Under the pieces are notes generated by a model. That model was not told the origin of the DNA. It did no database searches and saw nothing but the letters and a program-made list of their open reading frames with translations. This document shows, piece after piece, positions 60,562 to 64,000 of a stretch of 64,000 nt of DNA. The stretch is from the NCBI GenBank assembly GCA_036276115.1, contig DATBEM010000197.1:1-64000 (forward strand), given 5' to 3'. Positions within the stretch are counted from its first letter, which is position 1, and each line of letters starts with the position of its first letter. The stretch comes from Trebonia sp036276115 (lineage in GTDB: Bacteria > Actinomycetota > Actinomycetes > Streptosporangiales > Streptosporangiaceae). The position numbers were made by a program, and so were the translations under genes.

Positions 60562-61356
60562 ATGTTCCAGCAGCTCAGCGGCGCAACCCGGCTGTACCCG
60601 ATCATCGGAGACCCAGTCAGGTACACCGAGTCTCCAGCCCGCCTGACCGGCACCTTCGGCAACCGTGGCCACAACGGCCTGTGCATCCCGATGCAGGTGA
60701 GCGAAGGAGACCTCTATGCCGTCATGACGGGCCTCACCGCCCTGCCGAACCTGGACGGGATCCTCGTCACGATGCCCCACAAGGCCACCGCGTTCGCCTA
60801 CTGCGCCACCAGCTCCGAGCGCGCCAGGATGCTCGGAGTCATCAGCGTCATGCGGCGCAACCCCGACGGCACCTGGCACGGCGACATGCTGGACGGGCTC
60901 GCCTTCGTCAAGGCGCAGGCAGATCACGGCGCGCACGTGGCGGGCGCACGGGCGCTCCTCATAGGCGCGGGCGGCGCAGGCAGCGCGATCGCCCTCGCGC
61001 TGGTTGAGGCGGGCGCCCGCGAGCTCGTTATCCACGATGCCCGCCAGTCGCGCGGACCCGGCCTTGCCGGGCTACTCGCCAGCCTCGGCGACACCCGGGT
61101 GACGGCCGGGCCGCCGGACCCGGCCGGTTGCGACCTGGTGTTCAACGCCACGCCCATGGGCATGGCGGACGGAGACCCGCTCCCGGTTGACACGGCCCGG
61201 CTGACCCCAGCCATGTTCGTCGGCGATGTAATCGCCGGACACGGCGTGACCCCGTTCATCAAGGCCGCCCAGGACGCCGGCTGCAAGGTGGCCACCGGCG
61301 TCCACATGGTCGAAGCCGGGCAGCAGCTGATGGCCGACTTCATGCTCGGCATATAG
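60562..61356 (+). CDS. Shikimate/quinate dehydrogenase-like protein
   Basis: The protein has 264 residues. N-terminal IGDPVRYTESP with the catalytic Lys in VTMPHKATA and Asp in DGLAFV, then a nucleotide-binding GAGGAGSAIA and the C-terminal VHMVEAGQQLM. It is close to AroE but the substrate loop departs from SLSP, so it may work on another cyclic hydroxyacid. AGAAGCG precedes the ATG at 60562. Being in the catabolic run, quinate/shikimate breakdown is plausible. Confidence 0.85.
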   Translation: MFQQLSGATRLYPIIGDPVRYTESPARLTGTFGNRGHNGLCIPMQVSEGDLYAVMTGLTALPNLDGILVTMPHKATAFAYCATSSERARMLGVISVMRRNPDGTWHGDMLDGLAFVKAQADHGAHVAGARALLIGAGGAGSAIALALVEAGARELVIHDARQSRGPGLAGLLASLGDTRVTAGPPDPAGCDLVFNATPMGMADGDPLPVDTARLTPAMFVGDVIAGHGVTPFIKAAQDAGCKVATGVHMVEAGQQLMADFMLGI

Positions 61357-61382
61357 CAGCACCGGCACCAGCCCCACCCGGC

Positions 61383-61411
61383 GCCGGCGGGAGCCGGTCA
61401 TGCCCGCCGGC
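61383..61411. terminator. Hairpin between convergent shikimate-DH-like and nitroreductase genes
   Basis: GCCGGCGGG and CCCGCCGGC form a perfect 9-bp stem with an 11-nt loop, 27 nt past one stop and 33 nt past the other. Good candidate for a bidirectional terminator; no T-run, as often in high-GC genomes. Confidence 0.5.
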
Positions 61412-61443
61412 CGCCCCCGGCGCACGGGAGGAGCGGTCTCGTC

Positions 61444-62067
61444 CTAGGCCCAGGCGACGGCGGTGTCCCGGTCGAGGCGGGGCAGGCGGTCGAACCAGGG
61501 CGCCACGCCCGGGTGGCCGATGTTGACGACGAGGTGGGTCTTCCACGTCGTGCCGGCGAAGAAGTCGGCGTCGATGCCGGGGCCGTCAAACCCGGCCATC
61601 GGGCCGGCCGCGAGGCCGTGGGCGCGCACGGCGAGCAGGAACACGCCCGTCTGGATGGCGGCGCTGTACTTGGCGATCCCCTCGAGGGCCGCACCGGGCA
61701 TGCCAGAGAAATTGTCGCGGTACATCGCGCCGCGCTCGGGGAAGACGGCCGGGAAGTGCTGGTGGAACTCGGCGTCATAGGCGAGCACGGCGACCGCCGG
61801 GGCGCTTACCGTCTTGGCGCGGTTGCCCTCGGCCATGTGCGCCCCGAGACGCTCGCGGCCCTCCGCCGTGCGCACGAAGAGCACGCGCAGCGGCTGGCTG
61901 TTGGCCATGGACGGCGACCAGCGAGCCAGGTCCCAGATGCCGGCGAGCTCCTCGTCGGTCACCGGGACGTCCGCGAAGGCGTTGGCGGTGCGGGCATCGG
62001 TGAACAACAACGCCCGGCCGGCGTCGTCGAGGGCCTGCAGCGAGATGGGTTCGGCGGTGGTGGTCAT
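61444..62067 (-). CDS. Nitroreductase family protein (RutE/HadB-like)
   Basis: The protein has 207 residues. Features are ARWSPSMANSQPLRVLFVRT, FPERGAMYRDNFSG and VVNIGHPGVAPWFDRLPR, as in malonic semialdehyde reductase RutE relatives; FMN-dependent. ATG at 62067 with GGGAG upstream. Divergent from HxlR, whose likely operator lies between. A role in removing an aldehyde or electrophile is inferred. Confidence 0.88.
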   Translation of the reverse strand: MTTTAEPISLQALDDAGRALLFTDARTANAFADVPVTDEELAGIWDLARWSPSMANSQPLRVLFVRTAEGRERLGAHMAEGNRAKTVSAPAVAVLAYDAEFHQHFPAVFPERGAMYRDNFSGMPGAALEGIAKYSAAIQTGVFLLAVRAHGLAAGPMAGFDGPGIDADFFAGTTWKTHLVVNIGHPGVAPWFDRLPRLDRDTAVAWA

Positions 62068-62108
62068 CAAGTACTCCCGGTCAGTAGTTGCTTGCAGATC
62101 CGATGCTA

Positions 62109-62123
62109 CTTCTAATTCAGAAG
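62109..62123. promoter_or_regulatory. HxlR-type operator candidate
   Basis: CTTCT-AATTC-AGAAG is a 5-bp-arm inverted repeat in the AT-rich gap between the divergent nitroreductase and HxlR starts, 24 nt upstream of the HxlR ATG. Confidence 0.5.
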
Positions 62124-62146
62124 ATACATGCAAGTCCGGAGCGAGT

Positions 62147-62548
62147 ATGATGGATCACATGACCACGTCGCCGGAGGCCGCCGCAGCCCTCGGGCACGAG
62201 CCGCGCGCCTGCGACGCCGCCCTTTCCCGGGCGTTCGAGTTCCTCGGCAAGCGCTGGAACGGCGTCCTCCTGGGCACCCTGATCCAGGGACCGGCGGGCT
62301 TCGCCGAGCTCAAGCGCAGCCTGGGCATCAGCGACTCAGTGCTGTCGGACCGGCTGGCCGAGCTCACCCGGGCCGGCCTGGTGGAGCGCACGGTCGACTC
62401 TGGCCCCCCGCTGGCCGTCTCCTATGCCCTCACCGCCAACGGCCACGGGCTCCTCCCGGCACTGCAGGCCCTCACGGCCTGGGCCCAGGAGAACCTCCCC
62501 GCCAGCCAGTGCGCGGCTGCCGCCGAACGCCAGGGACGCACCTCGTAG
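62147..62548 (+). CDS. HxlR-family transcriptional regulator
   Basis: The protein has 133 residues. Typical HxlR winged helix (ALSRAFEFLGKRWNGVLLGT, FAELKRSLGISDSVLSDRL, GLVERTV) with an N-terminal Cys (RACDAA) that redox- or electrophile-sensing relatives use. It is divergent from the nitroreductase and likely regulates it. GGAG lies just before the ATG at 62147; ATG at 62150 is also possible. Confidence 0.9.
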   Translation: MMDHMTTSPEAAAALGHEPRACDAALSRAFEFLGKRWNGVLLGTLIQGPAGFAELKRSLGISDSVLSDRLAELTRAGLVERTVDSGPPLAVSYALTANGHGLLPALQALTAWAQENLPASQCAAAAERQGRTS

Positions 62549-62676
62549 CCAAGGCACGCCCCCCGGGACCACGCCCTCCTGCATGCCGCCCGGCTACGGG
62601 CGGGTTCATGGCCGACTACCCGGCCGGCTGGAAAACCGCTGTCGGGCAAGTGGACCAGGGTGGTAGAACTACCGCC

Positions 62677-63465
62677 GTGCATAAGACTCTGGAGCTTCCC
62701 GATCTGCTGCGGCTGATCGACGAACGCGCGACCGCCTTCCGCGCCGTGATCGCCTCGGCCCCCAGCCTCGACGTGCAGGTGCCGACCTGCCCCGAGTGGA
62801 CGCTGTTCGACCTGGCGCAGCACCTGGGCCAGGGGCGTCGTTTCCGGGCTGCCACCATCGCCGCGGGACCGGCCGACGCTCCCCCGGCCGAGGCCGTCGC
62901 CGAGCGCACCGTGCCGGCCCCCCGGGAGCGCGCTGAGCTGCTGGCCTGGTCGGCCGCGACGACGCAGCAATTGCTGGACGCGCTGCTGGCGGCTGACCCG
63001 GACGGCAGTTGCTGGACCGGGTGGGGTTCCACGCAGCTGACGGACACCTGCGGTTCCGTCGCCCGGCACCAGGTCCAGGAGATCGCGGTGCACACGTACG
63101 ACGCTCAGGCCGCCGTGGGCGCCCCGCAGCCCCTGCCGGCCGAGGTGGCACTCGACGGTGTCGAGGAGAACCTGTTCATCACCTTCTTCACGACGAGCGC
63201 CTGGCCCCACAAGCCCACCGCCTTCGACTTCCACGCCACCGAGGGCCGCTCCTGGCGCCTCACGGTCGACGGCCACGGTGCGCGGACCACCCGGCTGCCC
63301 GCTACCGGCGAGGACCCGGACGCGGCCGGCCTCTCTATTCGCGGCCCGGCCAGTGATCTGGTCCTCTACCTGTACCAGCGCATTTCGGTGGACTCCCTGC
63401 AACTCGACGGGGACCCACAGCTGCTCGACCTGCTCCACGCCTGGGAACCGGAGGACTGGGCGTGA
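62677..63465 (+). CDS. Maleylpyruvate isomerase family mycothiol-dependent protein
   Basis: About 262 residues. N-terminal MDMPI/DinB-like four-helix domain (LPDLLRLIDERATAFRAVI, PTCPEWTLFDLAQHLGQG, RHQVQEIAVHTYDAQ with His ligands) and a C-terminal SCP2-like domain. GTG at 62677 chosen by family alignment; the ATG at 62608 would add 23 unlike residues. The family uses mycothiol, consistent with an actinomycete host. Substrate unknown. Confidence 0.85.
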   Translation: MHKTLELPDLLRLIDERATAFRAVIASAPSLDVQVPTCPEWTLFDLAQHLGQGRRFRAATIAAGPADAPPAEAVAERTVPAPRERAELLAWSAATTQQLLDALLAADPDGSCWTGWGSTQLTDTCGSVARHQVQEIAVHTYDAQAAVGAPQPLPAEVALDGVEENLFITFFTTSAWPHKPTAFDFHATEGRSWRLTVDGHGARTTRLPATGEDPDAAGLSIRGPASDLVLYLYQRISVDSLQLDGDPQLLDLLHAWEPEDWA

Positions 63466-63562
63466 CGACACGCCGCCGCGTACCAACCTGCCGCAACTCC
63501 TCACGACGCGTTCCGGAAAACCGGGGCATGATCAAACTGACACACTAAGGAGCGGCGAGCGC

Positions 63563-64000
63563 GTGTCTAATGGGCCGATTCGGGTGCTGATCTGCGACGA
63601 CCAGAGCGTGGTGCGGGCGGGCTACGCCACGATCCTGTCCTCCCAGCCGGACTTGGAGGTGGTCGGCGAGGCGAGCAACGGCGCGGTTGCGGTGGCCGAG
63701 GCGCAGCGGCTTGGCCCGGACGTGGTCGTGATGGACATCCAGATGCCCGTGGTCGACGGGATCGAGGCGACGCGACGGCTGGCCGGCCCGGGGGTGGACG
63801 GGGCGACGGCACCCAAGGTCCTCATTGTCACCACGTTCAACCTGGACGAGTACGTGTACCAGGCGCTCCGGGCCGGCGCGAGCGGCTTCCTGCTGAAGGA
63901 CGCGCCGCCCGCCGACTTGATCGGCGCGATCCACACCGTCGCCGCGGGCGAGTCACTGCTTTCCCCCGCCGTCACCCGCCGGCTCATCGGCCGCTACGCC
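63563..64000 (+). CDS. NarL-type response regulator (partial, cut by right edge)
   Basis: The 146 visible residues form a full receiver domain: CDDQS, phosphoacceptor Asp in VVMDIQMPVVDG, Thr in VTTFN and Lys in LLKDAPP. The start of the linker follows (SPAVTRRLIGRYA); the LuxR helix-turn-helix is beyond the edge. GTG at 63563 with AAGGAG (63547-63552) upstream. The partner kinase is not in the window. Confidence 0.92.
   Translation, partial: MSNGPIRVLICDDQSVVRAGYATILSSQPDLEVVGEASNGAVAVAEAQRLGPDVVVMDIQMPVVDGIEATRRLAGPGVDGATAPKVLIVTTFNLDEYVYQALRAGASGFLLKDAPPADLIGAIHTVAAGESLLSPAVTRRLIGRYA

Noticed and set aside
1..64000. CRISPR arrays, tRNA/rRNA genes, IS elements, phage integrases
   Set aside because: None seen: no regularly spaced repeats, no transposase or integrase motifs, no tRNA-like sequence noticed by eye.

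Overview
The window comes from a high-GC actinomycete. Third codon positions are almost always G or C. There are many GTG starts and many 1-4 nt ATGA/GTGA gene overlaps. AccD and AccA are fused, a mycothiol-type maleylpyruvate isomerase family protein is present, and two-component genes are of the NarL/LuxR class. The sequence does not allow a genus call. No tRNA, rRNA, CRISPR array, IS element or phage gene was seen.

1-5490 (minus) is the edge of an aromatic (type II) polyketide cluster. Acetyl-CoA carboxylase is encoded as accDA (fused), accB and accC, followed by an acyl carrier protein, an aromatase/cyclase fused to a cupin, and a ketosynthase alpha cut by the left edge. The genes touch or overlap, so the carboxylase probably supplies malonyl-CoA to this synthase. 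A soluble NarL-type kinase and a response regulator follow (5613-7707). Next come a cardiolipin synthase, an MFS remnant, a heterodimeric ABC exporter (10651-14261) and three coupled bacterial-luciferase-like flavin monooxygenases (14258-18008).

18138-27178 (minus) is the most striking region. It holds a trypsin-like protease and a WD40 propeller that share a similar N-terminal adaptor-like domain, a TIR-NTPase, a STAND-type NTPase with a TPR-like tail, and a PqqD-like/radical SAM/SPASM enzyme. This looks like a regulated signalling or conflict locus linked to peptide modification. The nearest described relative I can recall is the actinobacterial FxSxx-COOH system.

27397-31590 holds two MntP-like exporters, a ChrB-like protein, an HtrA-like protein that has lost its catalytic residues, and a cysteine-dioxygenase-like cupin. 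31994-39658 is a MoxR operon with two membrane-linked propellers and a DUF58/TgpA fusion whose transglutaminase Cys and His are missing. 39840-51903 is mixed: an endo/exonuclease/phosphatase, a membrane protein, an F420-type oxidoreductase, a solute-binding lipoprotein coupled to a membrane vWA protein, two TetR modules with visible repeated operators, an SDR, a SpoIIE phosphatase and a lipoprotein.

52455-61356 is a meta-cleavage aromatic degradation locus. mhpE, F, D, B and C homologues and a cupin lie on the minus strand. A divergent run carries IclR, a cupin, a flavin monooxygenase and a shikimate-dehydrogenase-like gene. It ends with a nitroreductase/HxlR pair, a maleylpyruvate isomerase family gene and a response regulator cut by the right edge. 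Remnants with internal deletions (MFS, AAA/LuxR, hydrolase, P450, SDR) are scattered through the window.
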